From NCBI GenBank assembly GCA_040360365.1, contig CP136412.1: DNA of 64,000 nt; one strand, given 5' to 3'. A program made the translations under genes and the position numbers. Origin of the DNA: Arcanobacterium_A hippocoleae_A (lineage in GTDB: Bacteria; Actinomycetota; Actinomycetes; Actinomycetales; Actinomycetaceae). Under the pieces are notes generated by a model that was given only the letters and a program-made list of their open reading frames with translations, had not been told where the DNA came from and did not search any database. Below are positions 29,920 through 40,300 of the stretch, piece by piece (position 1 is the stretch's first letter; each line of letters starts with the position of its first letter).

Positions 29920-30392
29920 GTGAAGAAAATCGGCATCGTAATGGGATCCGATTCGGATTTGCCAGTCATTGCAAAAGCGATTAACTATCTGAATGAAATA
30001 GGTGCCGAATTCACAGTAAATGTGTACTCAGCACACCGCACCCCGGATGAAGCAATTTATTTTGCCCGCAATGCAAAGAATAACGGATACGGTGTAATTA
30101 TTGCTGCCGCTGGAATGGCGGCGCACCTTGCCGGAGTATTAGCTGCAAACACGGTACTTCCAGTAATCGGTATTCCATGCACAGCAAAAGCGCTCGACGG
30201 AATAGACGCGCTGCTTTCTACTGTGATGATGCCTCCGGGGATTCCGGTTGCAGCCGTCGGGATTGATGGAGCAAAGAACGCGGCAATCCTTGCCTGCCAA
30301 ATCCTGGCAGTCACAGACAGTGAACTTGCGGAAAAACTACTTACCCAACGCGAAGCGAACACCGCTGCGATTCTGGAAAAAATAAAAAATAA
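29920..30392 (+). CDS. purE: N5-CAIR mutase / AIR carboxylase subunit PurE, 3' end shifted
   Basis: PurE forms carboxyaminoimidazole ribonucleotide in purine synthesis. It starts at GTG 29920 behind GGAGG with KKIGIVMGSDSDLPVI and has the conserved YSAHRTPDEA and a lid AAAGMAAHLAGVLAANT followed by PVIGIPCTAKALDGIDALLS. The actual frame runs on to 30609, but adding one A near 30380 gives a stop at 30390-30392 and a normal 158-residue protein ending ILEKNKK. The text resembles clostridial PurE. No purK is present, so whether it uses N5-CAIR or AIR and CO2 is open. Confidence 0.87.
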
Positions 30393-30636
30393 CAGCCGAA
30401 TATTCTTCGGTGCAATAGGGAAGCACACCTTTTCCTGGGAGCTTTCCGCCTGCCAGGTAAAGGTTCCGATAAAACCGCAAAAAGAAAATTTGCGCAGGCA
30501 GAAAGTTCAGCTTCCCAGATTTTTCAGTGAAGCGCTGATACTTGCTCTGAGCTATTTTCAACAGCCAAAAATTTTTCACCAAGCCAGACCTGCACATCGG
30601 TGCAATTAAGTACTACGTCACTGAAAGGACTATCAC

Positions 30637-32105
30637 ATGGGTGGTTTTTTGCTCTCACATCTCGGCAGCAAATCGCGGAGGAAATTTTCTTCGGTACCGA
30701 TTATCACAGCCATTTAGGTAATTATCGTGCCGGAATGGTGCTCTGGGATCAAGAGCTGGGCTTCCAGCGTGAAATTCACAGTATTCAAAAAGATTCTTTC
30801 CGTTCTCGTTTTTCTGATTTTCTCGCAGAATCACGCGGCACTGCCGGAATTGGCTGTATCGCTGATGATGCGCCGTCTCCGCTGATCATCTCATCGCATT
30901 TAGGTGCGTACGCAATTTGCTTCGTGGGGGTAATCAATAATCTTGCTGCCTTATGCGATGAGCTTTTAAACCAGCACGGAATCCATTTCAACGCCCACAG
31001 TGCTTCGCGGATTAACCCGACTGAGCTGGTGGCGGCACTGATTAATACGAAAGACAATTTCACCGACGGTATCCGGTATGCGCAAAACCGGATCACAGGT
31101 ACCTGCAATCTTGTTTTGTTAAAAGACGACGGGACACTGATTGCTTCGCGCGACCGGCTTGGGCGCCTGCCGATTGTTATTGGGAAAGATACTTCCGGTG
31201 AAGGCTATGCGCTTGCTTTCGAATCGTTTGCGTACGAAAAGATTGGATACGAATACGATTACGAACTTGGTCCAAATGAAATAGTTGCAATTCAGCCTGC
31301 AGGTTTGCGGCAGCTTGCCGAACCAGGCGAAGAAATGAAAATTTGCTCATTCATGTGGAATTACTACGGCTATCCAACTTCCACTTATGAAGGGGTAAAC
31401 GTTGAAATTATGCGCAACCGCAATGGTGAAGTGATGGCGGAAAACGAAAGCAGCAGCGAGCTTTTCGAATCGCTCGATTATGTGTGCGGAGTACCGGATT
31501 CCGGCACCCCGCACGCAATGGGTTACGCATTCGGCAGCGGCGTAAAATTTGCCCGCTGCTATATTAAATACACTCCAACATGGTCGCGTTCATTTATGCC
31601 GCATTTGCAAGGTTCACGCAATCGGATTGCAAAGATGAAGCAAGTGCCGGTAAAAGAACTAATTGACGGAAAGAACGTCCTTTTTGTGGATGATTCGATT
31701 GTGCGCGGTACACAGCTGCGTGAAACAGTGGAATTTTTGAAAGCAAACGGGGCGCGGGACGTGCATATGCGTTCGGCTTGCCCGCCAATGATGTACTCAT
31801 GTCCATTCCTGAATTTCTCCGCGTCAAATTCTGAAATGGAGCTTGTGACCCGGCGGATTATTATGGAATTTGAAGGTGAAGCCGGTTTTGCGCATATCGA
31901 CGAATATGCTGATACGAATACTGAACGCGGGAAGAAACTTCGGGAAAATCTTGCACAGCGGTTTAATTTCACCACTCTCGAATTTCAATCTCTCGACGGA
32001 ATTATCAAAGCAATCGGAATCGACCGGGAGAAGCTTTGCACTTACTGCTGGAATGGCGATAAAGCTGCTTTCGGAAAACCAGCGCAGATAGCGGAAGAAA
32101 AATAG
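30637..32105 (+). CDS. purF: PurF-type amidophosphoribosyltransferase, clostridial-like, lacks Cys1
   Basis: Catalyses or is related to the first step, PRPP plus ammonia to phosphoribosylamine. The ATG at 30637, behind GAAAGGAC, is followed by GGFFALTSRQQ once one T is restored in the T6 run at 30643-30650. Usual PurF proteins begin Met-Cys-Gly and use that Cys as the N-terminal nucleophile; here the residue after Met is Gly. The phosphoribosyl part is intact, with the PRPP loop VLFVDDSIVRGTQLRET. FFGTDYHSHLG and the cysteine-bearing C-terminus resemble a PurF subgroup of Clostridia and Bacteroidetes that I recall beginning MGGFFG. Length is about 490 residues. Confidence 0.82.
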
Positions 32106-32231
32106 ATATTTAATTGCGCTGCAAAAGTTACCTCAGCTGCGCAATCTAAAGAAAAATCTGAAGTTAAGCAAAACATTAAACAAAATCATTAAACAAGGCA
32201 CAGCATAAATCACGGGAAGAGCGGAAGAAAA

Positions 32232-33275
32232 ATGCGTGACTCACAGTCTTTGAGCTATAAAGAAGCTGGTGTGGATATCGAGGCAGGATATGAAGTTGTT
32301 TCGCGGATTCAAAAGCATATTAAAGAAACAATGACCGGCGGTAATGAATTTGATAGTGCTGGTTTTGGCGGAATGCTTCCGCTGGAAATTGCCGGAATGA
32401 AACAGCCATGCATTATTTCAGCGACCGACGGAGTCGGTACTAAACTGAAGCTTGCATTTTTGCTTGATAAACATGACACCGTCGGTATTGATTGTGTGGC
32501 GATGTGTGTAAACGACGTGCTCTGTGCGGGGGCAAAGCCGATTAATTTCCTTGACTATATTGCGTGCGGAAAGAATTTTCCAGAAAAAATCGAAGCGATT
32601 GTCAAAGGCGTAACTGCAGGATGCAAACAGTCGGGGATTCCGCTTGTCGGCGGTGAAACAGCGGAAATGCCGGGTTTCTATCCGGAAGACGAATATGATT
32701 TAGCAGGTTTTTGTAACGGTTTGGTCGACCGTGCGGATGTGCTTGATCAGAACAACGTTAATGCCGGGGATGTGCTGATTGGAATTGCCAGCTCCGGAGT
32801 TCACTCGAATGGATTCTCCCTTGTCCGGAAAGTTTTTGATATTACTGACCGTACTGTGCTGGAACAGGAATATGCACAACTTGGCGGGAAAACACTCGGG
32901 GAAGTGCTCCTCACGCCAACCAAAATTTATGTTAAGCCGGTGAGTGAACTGCTTGCACGCAAGCTGGTGAAATCACTGGCGCATATTACCGGCGGCGGTT
33001 TCTATGAAAATATTCCGCGTTCACTGCCGGCAGGGCACGGCGTGGTTATTAATCGTGATGCGCTGCAAATATTGCCGATTTTTAAGTTGATTCAAGAAAC
33101 CGGCGGGATTAGCGAACACGATATGTTCAATACGTTCAATATGGGTGTGGGCATGACTATCATTGCAGCTGCGGAAAATGCGGCGGAAATAATTGAAATC
33201 CTTGCGGCAAGCGGTGAAACAGCTTATGTTCTCGGGCATGTGGTGCAGTCGCAGACGCTTGTAGAATTTGCGTAA
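32232..33275 (+). CDS. purM: Phosphoribosylformylglycinamidine cyclo-ligase (AIR synthetase)
   Basis: PurM closes the imidazole ring from FGAM with ATP. The complete 347-residue protein has LSYKEAGVDIEAGYEVVSRI at the start, the ATP/substrate motif ATDGVGTKLKLAF, VAMCVNDVLCAGAKP, GGETAEMPGFY and the C-terminal AHITGGGFYENIPR. The ATG at 32232 follows AAGAGCGGAAG. The 126-bp spacer after purF holds a short CATTAAACAA direct repeat and a weak hairpin. No frame breaks. Confidence 0.95.
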   Translation: MRDSQSLSYKEAGVDIEAGYEVVSRIQKHIKETMTGGNEFDSAGFGGMLPLEIAGMKQPCIISATDGVGTKLKLAFLLDKHDTVGIDCVAMCVNDVLCAGAKPINFLDYIACGKNFPEKIEAIVKGVTAGCKQSGIPLVGGETAEMPGFYPEDEYDLAGFCNGLVDRADVLDQNNVNAGDVLIGIASSGVHSNGFSLVRKVFDITDRTVLEQEYAQLGGKTLGEVLLTPTKIYVKPVSELLARKLVKSLAHITGGGFYENIPRSLPAGHGVVINRDALQILPIFKLIQETGGISEHDMFNTFNMGVGMTIIAAAENAAEIIEILAASGETAYVLGHVVQSQTLVEFA

Positions 33276-33340
33276 TTTCCGCGATTTCTCAGATTTTACA
33301 ACAATGATGGAAAGTTATTTGAAACAAGGTGATTTGCGAA

Positions 33341-33976
33341 ATGGCGGGTAAAGCGAAAGTTGCGGTGCTGATTTCCGGCGGCGGAACGAATCTGCAGGCA
33401 ATTATCGACGGCATTGCTTCCGGAAAGCTCACGCATACCGTTATCGATTTAGTGGTGAGCAACCGTGCCGGAGCATTCGGAATTGAGCGGGCAAAATCTG
33501 CCGGAATCGAAACCGCAGTGTTAGCCGGCGCTGAATATCGGGGAAATAAGCCGGTATTTGAAGCCGAACTATTGCGTTTGCTGCGCGAGCATGAAATCGA
33601 GCTTGTAGTGTTAGCTGGATTTATGGCGATTTTGAGTGCTGATTTTATTCAGCGCTGCCCGTGCCGAATCGTAAATATTCATCCGTCGTTAATTCCCGCA
33701 TTTTCCGGTGAAGGCTTCTATGGTTTGCGGGTGCATCAGGCTGCAATTGCTGCGGGCGTGAAAATCTCGGGTGCCACAGTGCATCTTGTAAATGAGGTGT
33801 GCGACGGCGGGCAAATCTTGGCGCAGGAAACTGTGCCGGTGCTGGAAACTGACACTCCGGAAGTGCTGCAGGAGCGAATTTTGCACGAAGTTGAACACGT
33901 GATTTTCCCGCGCACAATTGAACAGCTTTGCGCAGAAATTGTAAACCAGCGGCAGCGCACAGCTGCAGCGCATTAA
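33341..33976 (+). CDS. purN: Phosphoribosylglycinamide formyltransferase
   Basis: PurN transfers the formyl group of 10-formyl-THF to GAR. The ATG at 33341 (MAGKAKVAVLISGGGTNLQA) is favoured over the GTG at 33329, because AAGGTG lies at suitable spacing before it. The catalytic Asn and His are in VNIHPSLIPAF and the Asp in EVCDGGQIL. The sequence SGEGFYGLRVHQAA between them resembles clostridial PurN rather than the PGLHTH form of most bacteria. The 211-residue protein is intact. Fhs, encoded at the end of the cluster, supplies its cofactor. Confidence 0.92.
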   Translation: MAGKAKVAVLISGGGTNLQAIIDGIASGKLTHTVIDLVVSNRAGAFGIERAKSAGIETAVLAGAEYRGNKPVFEAELLRLLREHEIELVVLAGFMAILSADFIQRCPCRIVNIHPSLIPAFSGEGFYGLRVHQAAIAAGVKISGATVHLVNEVCDGGQILAQETVPVLETDTPEVLQERILHEVEHVIFPRTIEQLCAEIVNQRQRTAAAH

Positions 33977-34046
33977 ACCGCGAGTACTAAATAAAATCCG
34001 ATAACAGAACCCGAGAAAACAGCTTCCCGCAGAAACGAGCAAGAAT

Positions 34047-34745
34047 ATGACAAATAAATCACTTCCTGAATATCTTGGTGCGAAAACCTATCCTGGGCGC
34101 ACACTGGCAATTGCCGCAGATCCAGCCGGCGGCAGCGCGGTAATCATATATTTTATTATGGGGCGCTCAGCAAATAGCCAAAACCGGATTTTCGCTCAAG
34201 ACGGCGAAATTGTGCGCACCCAGGCTTTTGACGAGTCAAAACTGGAAGATCCGAGTTTAATTATTTACCCGGTCTACCAGCATTTGGGAGAACACCATAT
34301 TGTGACTAACGGTGACCAAACCGCAACGATTTACGATGGACTAAAAGCTGGTAAGAGCGCATTTGCTGCATTAAAAACGCGCGAATGCGAGCCGGATGCG
34401 CCAAATTTCACTCCGCGTATTTCGCTGATTACTGCACCTGCGGGGTACGAGCTGCACATTACGAAAGCAGCAGTTACCGACGGAACACAATCTGTTCATT
34501 TCAATTTCGCATATCCGTATGTGCCTGGCGCCGGGCATTGCATCCACACCTATATCGACGATGCAGATCCGCTGCCAAGTTTTGCCGGCGAACCTGTCTC
34601 ATTCGCATATCAGCAAGATCTCGGAGAAAAAGTCTGGAATGCAATTAATCCGGACTACAAGATTTCACTGCTTGAATGCGTGCTGGATCTAAAGACACAT
34701 GAAATGCGTTCGATACGCATTTTTAACAAACACAACGGCGAGTAA
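34047..34745 (+). CDS. purO: IMP cyclohydrolase, PurO-type (PF07826)
   Basis: A complete 232-residue protein of the IMP_cyclohyd family. It closes the second ring of the purine, FAICAR to IMP, a job done in most bacteria by the N-terminal half of PurH. Features include LGAKTYPGRTLAIAADPAG, the YFIMGRSANSQNRIF signature and a C-terminal NPDYKISLLECVLDLKTHEM. Its place directly before a PurH that lacks a cyclohydrolase half makes the role clear. PurO was first known in archaea and also occurs in Clostridia. The ATG at 34047 is well placed; no breaks. Confidence 0.88.
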   Translation: MTNKSLPEYLGAKTYPGRTLAIAADPAGGSAVIIYFIMGRSANSQNRIFAQDGEIVRTQAFDESKLEDPSLIIYPVYQHLGEHHIVTNGDQTATIYDGLKAGKSAFAALKTRECEPDAPNFTPRISLITAPAGYELHITKAAVTDGTQSVHFNFAYPYVPGAGHCIHTYIDDADPLPSFAGEPVSFAYQQDLGEKVWNAINPDYKISLLECVLDLKTHEMRSIRIFNKHNGE

Positions 34746-34808
34746 AACATAATGCCGTCGGCGGAATAAATAAAATTCAAAACAAATCTGAAAAGTGAAG
34801 CATGAATC

Positions 34809-35992
34809 ATGAAATCATTGGAATTAAAGTACGGAAATAACCCGCATCAGAAACCCGCAAATATCAATATGGCTGACGGTAGTGAACTTCCGCTGAAAGT
34901 GCGGAACGGCAAACCCGGATATATTAATCTGCTTGACGCGTTAAACTCGTGGCAGCTGGTACGTGAACTGCGCGCAGCTTCCGGACTTCCTTGCGCTGCT
35001 TCTTTCAAGCATGTATCGCCGACTTCCGCTGCTGTTGGCAAACCGCTTTCTGCTGATTTGAAAAAGCTGTTTTCACTGATGATATTCCTGATCTTGATAA
35101 TTTTCCATTGGCATGTGCTTATGCGCGCGCACGCGGAACTGACCGGCTTTGCTCATTCGGCGATTTCGTCGCGCTTTCCGATATTTGCGATGTAACTACA
35201 GCGCAGCTAATTAAACGCGAAGTTTCCGATGGTGTAATCGCTCCAGGATATGAACCGAAAGCACTGGAAATTTTGCAGGAAAAGCGCGGCGGAAACTATA
35301 CGGTGCTGGAAATCGACCCAAATTATGAACCGGCAGCCGCTGAAATCAAGACCGTTTTCGGAATCAGCTTCCATCAAGGGCGAAATGACGCAGAAATTAA
35401 CGAATTACTGCTGGAAAATATTGTGACGGAAAATAAAGATTTGCCGGCACAGGCAAAGCTTGATTTGGTTCTGGGGCTAATTACTTTGAAATATACGCAG
35501 TCGAACTCGGTTTGTTTTTCTTATGACGGACAGGCAATCGGTGTGGGAGCCGGGCAGCAGTCACGGATTCACTGCACCCGTCTCGCCGGTTCGAAAGCAG
35601 ATACGTGGTTTTTACGCCAGCATCCGCTGGTTTTAAATCTTCCATTCAAAGCAGACTTACGCCGTGCAGACCGAGATAACGTGATTGACGGATATATCAA
35701 CCAAAATGAAGCGGACGTTTGCGCCGACGGTATTTGGCAGCGTTATTTTACGGCGCAGCCTCCGGTGCTTGATGCACAAACAAAAGCTGAATATTTGGCG
35801 CAGATTAAAGGCGTAAGCTTAACCTCAGACGCATTCTTCCCATTTTCCGACAATATTAAACGGGCAGCAAAAAGCGGCGTTTCATATGTGGCGCAGCCCG
35901 GCGGTTCAATCCGCGATGACGCGGTGATTGCAGAGTGCAACGCGCACAATATGGTGATGGCATTTAACGGTTTGCGGCTATTCCATCACTAA
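34809..35992 (+). CDS. purH: AICAR formyltransferase, stand-alone (PurH without cyclohydrolase domain), one frameshift
   Basis: This gene encodes only the transformylase (AICARFT) part, about 394 residues, which adds a formyl group to AICAR. It starts MKSLELKYGNNPHQKPA. The catalytic Lys-His is in SFKHVSPTSAAVG, a form typical of the clostridial stand-alone enzyme instead of KHxNPCG. Further motifs are CSFGDFVALSD, KYTQSNSVCF, GAGQQSRIHC and SDAFFPFSDNI. One A is missing from the A5 run near 35065 (DLKKAVFTDDIPDLDNF). It works with PurO in the preceding gene. Confidence 0.9.
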
Positions 35993-36054
35993 AATCAGTA
36001 TTGATGGTATTACTGGAAAACGGATTCAAAATATTTTTGAGGAAGAAAATTTCA

Positions 36055-37331
36055 ATGAAATTGAGTATCATCGGCAGCGGCGGCCGCGAATATGCGATTG
36101 CGAAAAACTGCTCGAAACAAATCCAGACCTTGAACTCCACATGCTGCCGGGGAATGCGGCAATGGAAGATTTCGCCGCGGTGCACCCCGAAATCGGAGCT
36201 ACGGATATTGCTGGTGTAGAAGAATTTTGCCGGCGTGAGAAAATTGATTTTTGTGTTGTCACTCCAGATGATCCGCTCGTGCTGGGAATGGTGGATGTAC
36301 TGGAAGACGCCGGAATCGAATGTTTCGGACCGCGGAAAGCAGCTGCAATGCTTGAAGGATCAAAGAGCTTTGCGAAAGAATTTATGGCACGCCACAGCAT
36401 TCCAACTGCTGCCTATCAGCATTTTGCCGATTTTAATGCGGCACTCGAATATGCGCGCAAATCTGCTTATCCGCTTGTAATTAAAGCCGACGGGCTGGCA
36501 CTTGGCAAAGGCGTTGCAATCGTCACTGATTTTTCCCAGGCAGCGCAGACTTTGCGTGATTTTATGCTTGACCATAAATATGGTGATTCTTCAGCAAGCG
36601 TGGTGATTGAAGAATTTTTAACCGGTCCCGAGATTTCAGTACTTACTTTCTGCGACGGCAAATCAATTCAGCCGATGGTTTCTTCAATGGACCATAAGCG
36701 AATTTTCGACGGAGATACCGGACCGAATACTGGCGGCATGGGTGTGATTGCCCCAAATCCAGTATTCACCGCAGAAGCTGCAGCAGAATTTGCCGAAAAA
36801 ATTATGCTGCCAACTCTTGCCGGACTGCAAAAAGACGGGCTTGATTTCCGCGGCTGCCTCTATTTCGGTTTAATGCTCACAAAAAACGGGATGAAAGTTA
36901 TTGAATATAATGCACGTTTTGGAGATCCGGAAACACAAGTTGTACTTCCGCTGCTGAAAGGAAATTTGCTCGAAATTTTCCAGGCAGTCTCGCGTGCTGA
37001 ACTGAGCAGTAAAACCATCGAATCTGATTCGCGCAGCGCTGCATGCGTGGTAATGGCAGGAGCCGGATATCCGGAAAATCCGGCAAAAGGAAACGAGATT
37101 TCGTATTCCGAGAAAGCAGCTGACAATATTGTTTTTGCCGGTGTAAAACACGGCCCGGCAGGTAAGCTGTTAAGCAATGGCGGGCGGGTATTGAATGTGC
37201 TTGGTTTCGGTGAAACGTTGCGAAGTGCCGTCGATAATGCTTACGAAAATGTTCGCGAAGTAAAGTTTGCACAAAGCCATTACCGCACCGATATCGGCGC
37301 GCAGGCACTCAAGATTGAGGCAGGAAAATGA
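36055..37331 (+). CDS. purD: Phosphoribosylamine-glycine ligase, one frameshift
   Basis: An ATP-grasp enzyme that joins glycine to phosphoribosylamine. The ATG at 36055, behind GAGGAAG, gives MKLSIIGSGGREYAI. The frame is broken in the A5 run near 36105 (A6 restores AKKLLETNPDLELHMLPGN). The ATP-grasp region has LVIKADGLALGKGVAI, GPEISVLTFCDG, the NTGGMGVIAP loop and metal site IEYNARFGDPETQ. Joined length is about 425 residues. The stop overlaps the purL start (ATGA), so the two are coupled. Confidence 0.92.
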
Positions 37332-40300
37332 TTTACCGAATTTATGTGGAAGCAAAGACTGAAACCAACCCAAGTGCGGCAGCTTTAACTGCGCAATTGC
37401 AGGACTTTCTCGGGATTAACACGCTGAAAGATTTACGGATTGTGAATTGTTACGATGTCGAAGGCGTGAGTGAAGAAGTTTTCAATGCGGCAGTCACGAA
37501 TGTGTTTGCCCAGCCGCCGCTCGATGATTATTTTACGGAACTGAAAATAGCTGAAAACGATACTGTATTTGCGGTAAGCTATCTGCCAGGGCAATACGAT
37601 CAGCGTGCAGACAGTGCGGCTGTATGTATTCAGATGCTTGCACAAACAGTAAAACCGCTGGTGAATTATACCTGTGTGTATATTCTTTCCGGCGCATTGA
37701 GTGCGCAAGATATTGCGCAAATTAAAAACTATCTGATTAACCCGGTTGATTCGCACGAAGTCGGGCTGGAAAAACCGCAAACACTTGAGCTGAAAACTGT
37801 CCCGCCGGATCCGGTGCCAACCGTCAGCGGTTTTAACAGCTTCGATACCGCAGCGCTCACGGCTTATCTGGAAGATAACGCCTGCGCGATGGACTTAGCT
37901 GATTTACAGCTCGTGCAAAGCTATTTTCAGTCGGTTAACCGCGAACCTACCGAGACCGAGCTGAAAGTGATTGACACTTACTGGTCTGACCATTGCCGGC
38001 ACACCACATTCAATACTGCGCTTGAAAATATCGAAATTGCTGATTCGCGTGTGGCGCACACTTATGATTCTTATCTTGCAGTGAAGCGAGAAATAAATCC
38101 TGAACGCCCAGTGACACTGATGAACATTGCAACAATGGCAATGAAGCAGCTCAAACGCGCCGGAAAGCTTTCGCAGCTCGATGAGTCAGATGAAATCAAT
38201 GCTTGCACGATTAAAGTTACGATTGATGTCGATGGAAAAGATGAGGAATGGCTGCTGCTTTTCAAAAACGAAACACACAATCATCCAACCGAAATTGAAC
38301 CATTTGGCGGGGCAGCCACCTGTATCGGCGGTGCAATCCGCGATCCGCTTTCCGGGCGTGCTTACGTATACGCGGCAATGCGTGTCACCGGCGCAGCTAA
38401 CCCGCTTACGGAACTTGCAGACACTCTTGCCGGGAAACTTCCGCAGCGGAAGATTGTCACCACCGCTGCCGACGGATACTCTTCTTATGGGAACCAAATC
38501 GGACTTGCCACATCTTTTATTGACGAAGTCTACGATCCGTCTTATGCCGCAAAACGTCTCGAAATCGGCGGTGTGCTTGGTGCGGTTAAGCGCAGTAATA
38601 TTAAGCGTGAAAAACCGGCGGCAGGCGATATCGTGGTGTTAGTTGGCGGAGCGACCGGACGTGACGGAATCGGCGGAGCAACCGGATCTTCACGTGCGCA
38701 TAATCTTGAATCTGTGGCGGAAAGCGGGGCGCAAGTACAGAAAGGAAACGCGCCGGAAGAACGGAAACTGCAGCGGTTATTCCGCCGCCCAGAAGTGACA
38801 AAACTCGTAAAAAAGTGTAACGATTTCGGAGCCGGCGGCGTTTGTGTGGCTGTTGGGGAACTCGCCGACGGTTTAGATATTCACCTCGACGCAGTATATA
38901 AAAAGTATGAGGGATTGAATGCTACTGAGATTGCGGTGAGCGAATCTCAAGAGCGAATGGCGCTGGTAATTGCCCCGAACGATTTGCCGGCGCTTGCACA
39001 TTACTGCGATGCAGAAAATCTGCGGTATGCGGTGGTCGCAAATGTCACTGCAGATCCAGTGCTCGTAATGAGTTATCAAGGGCAGGAAGTAGTGCGGATT
39101 GCGCGTTCTTTCCTTGATACGAACGGCGCACCGAAGCAAATGAATGTGAAAGTGCCTGATTTTTCGGCACAAACATCTGCGGAAACTCAAACTGTGCAAG
39201 CAGCAGATTGGCGTGAACGGATCAGCGAATTAGTACAAGATTTGAACCACTGTTCAAAAGAAGGATTAATTCAGCAGTTCGATTCCACAATAGGCGCCAA
39301 TACGGTACTCATGCCGTTAGGCGGAAAATATCAAAAGACACCGACGCAAGCAATGGTACACAAATTCCCAGTTTTGAACGGGGAAACGAATAGCTGCTCG
39401 GTAATGGCATTCGGATTTAATCCGGAAGTAAGCAAATCCGACCCGTATCGGGGTGCATACGAGGCAGTGATTGATTCGGTTGCGAAACTAATCGCAGTCG
39501 GAGCAGATCCGGAGCAAGTACATTTGAGTTTCCAAGAGTACTTCCCGTCGTTAAAAGCTGATCCTGAAAAATGGGGATTGCCGTTTACAGCACTAATGGG
39601 TGCATTCCAAGCCCAGATAGATTTGGAAATGGCGGCAATCGGCGGTAAAGATTCCATGAGCGGTACTTTCGAAGAACTTGAAGTTATCCCGACTCTTGTT
39701 TCTTTTGCTGTCTCACTGGCGAAACTCGGCGGCGTAATTTCGCCGGAGCTGAAACAGGCAGGGGAGAAGCTGTATCTTGTAAAGCCGCGTGCGAATCCCA
39801 GTGCAGATTCAAATACCGGCGCAAATACCGGTGCGGGTGCCGGGATTACGAAAGCTTACTTCCAACAAGCGGCACAGCTTTTCGCTAACGGCGGTGTAAC
39901 CGCGGCGTATTCACTCACCGGCGCTTCAATTTTCGAAGCAGCATTTAAGATGGCGCTCGGCAATCGGCTCGGCATAGAGTTTGCTGCTGACTTTACTGCT
40001 GATTACGCTAACTCGCACGGTTTTGCAAATATTTGCGGCGGATTCTTAATAGCTGCGCAAAATCTTTCTGCCCTGACCGTGCCTGCTAACGGGCGGGAAA
40101 ATAGTATTGATTCGGGTGCAGCATCTGATTTGCTTGAGATTTGCGAAGTCGGTACCGTCGTTAATGAATACGAATTGCGCATTGGCGGGCAAACGGCTGA
40201 TATTGCCCGGATACAGCGTGCTTATGAAGCAAAACTTGAGCCGGTCTATCATGTACATGCTGCTGATGAGCATATTGGCGAAGCAGAATATGCACCGATT

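Noticed and set aside
30393..30609. C-terminal extension of PurE by about 70 residues
   Set aside because: The added residues match nothing in PurE, and one extra A near 30380 gives a stop at the normal family length.
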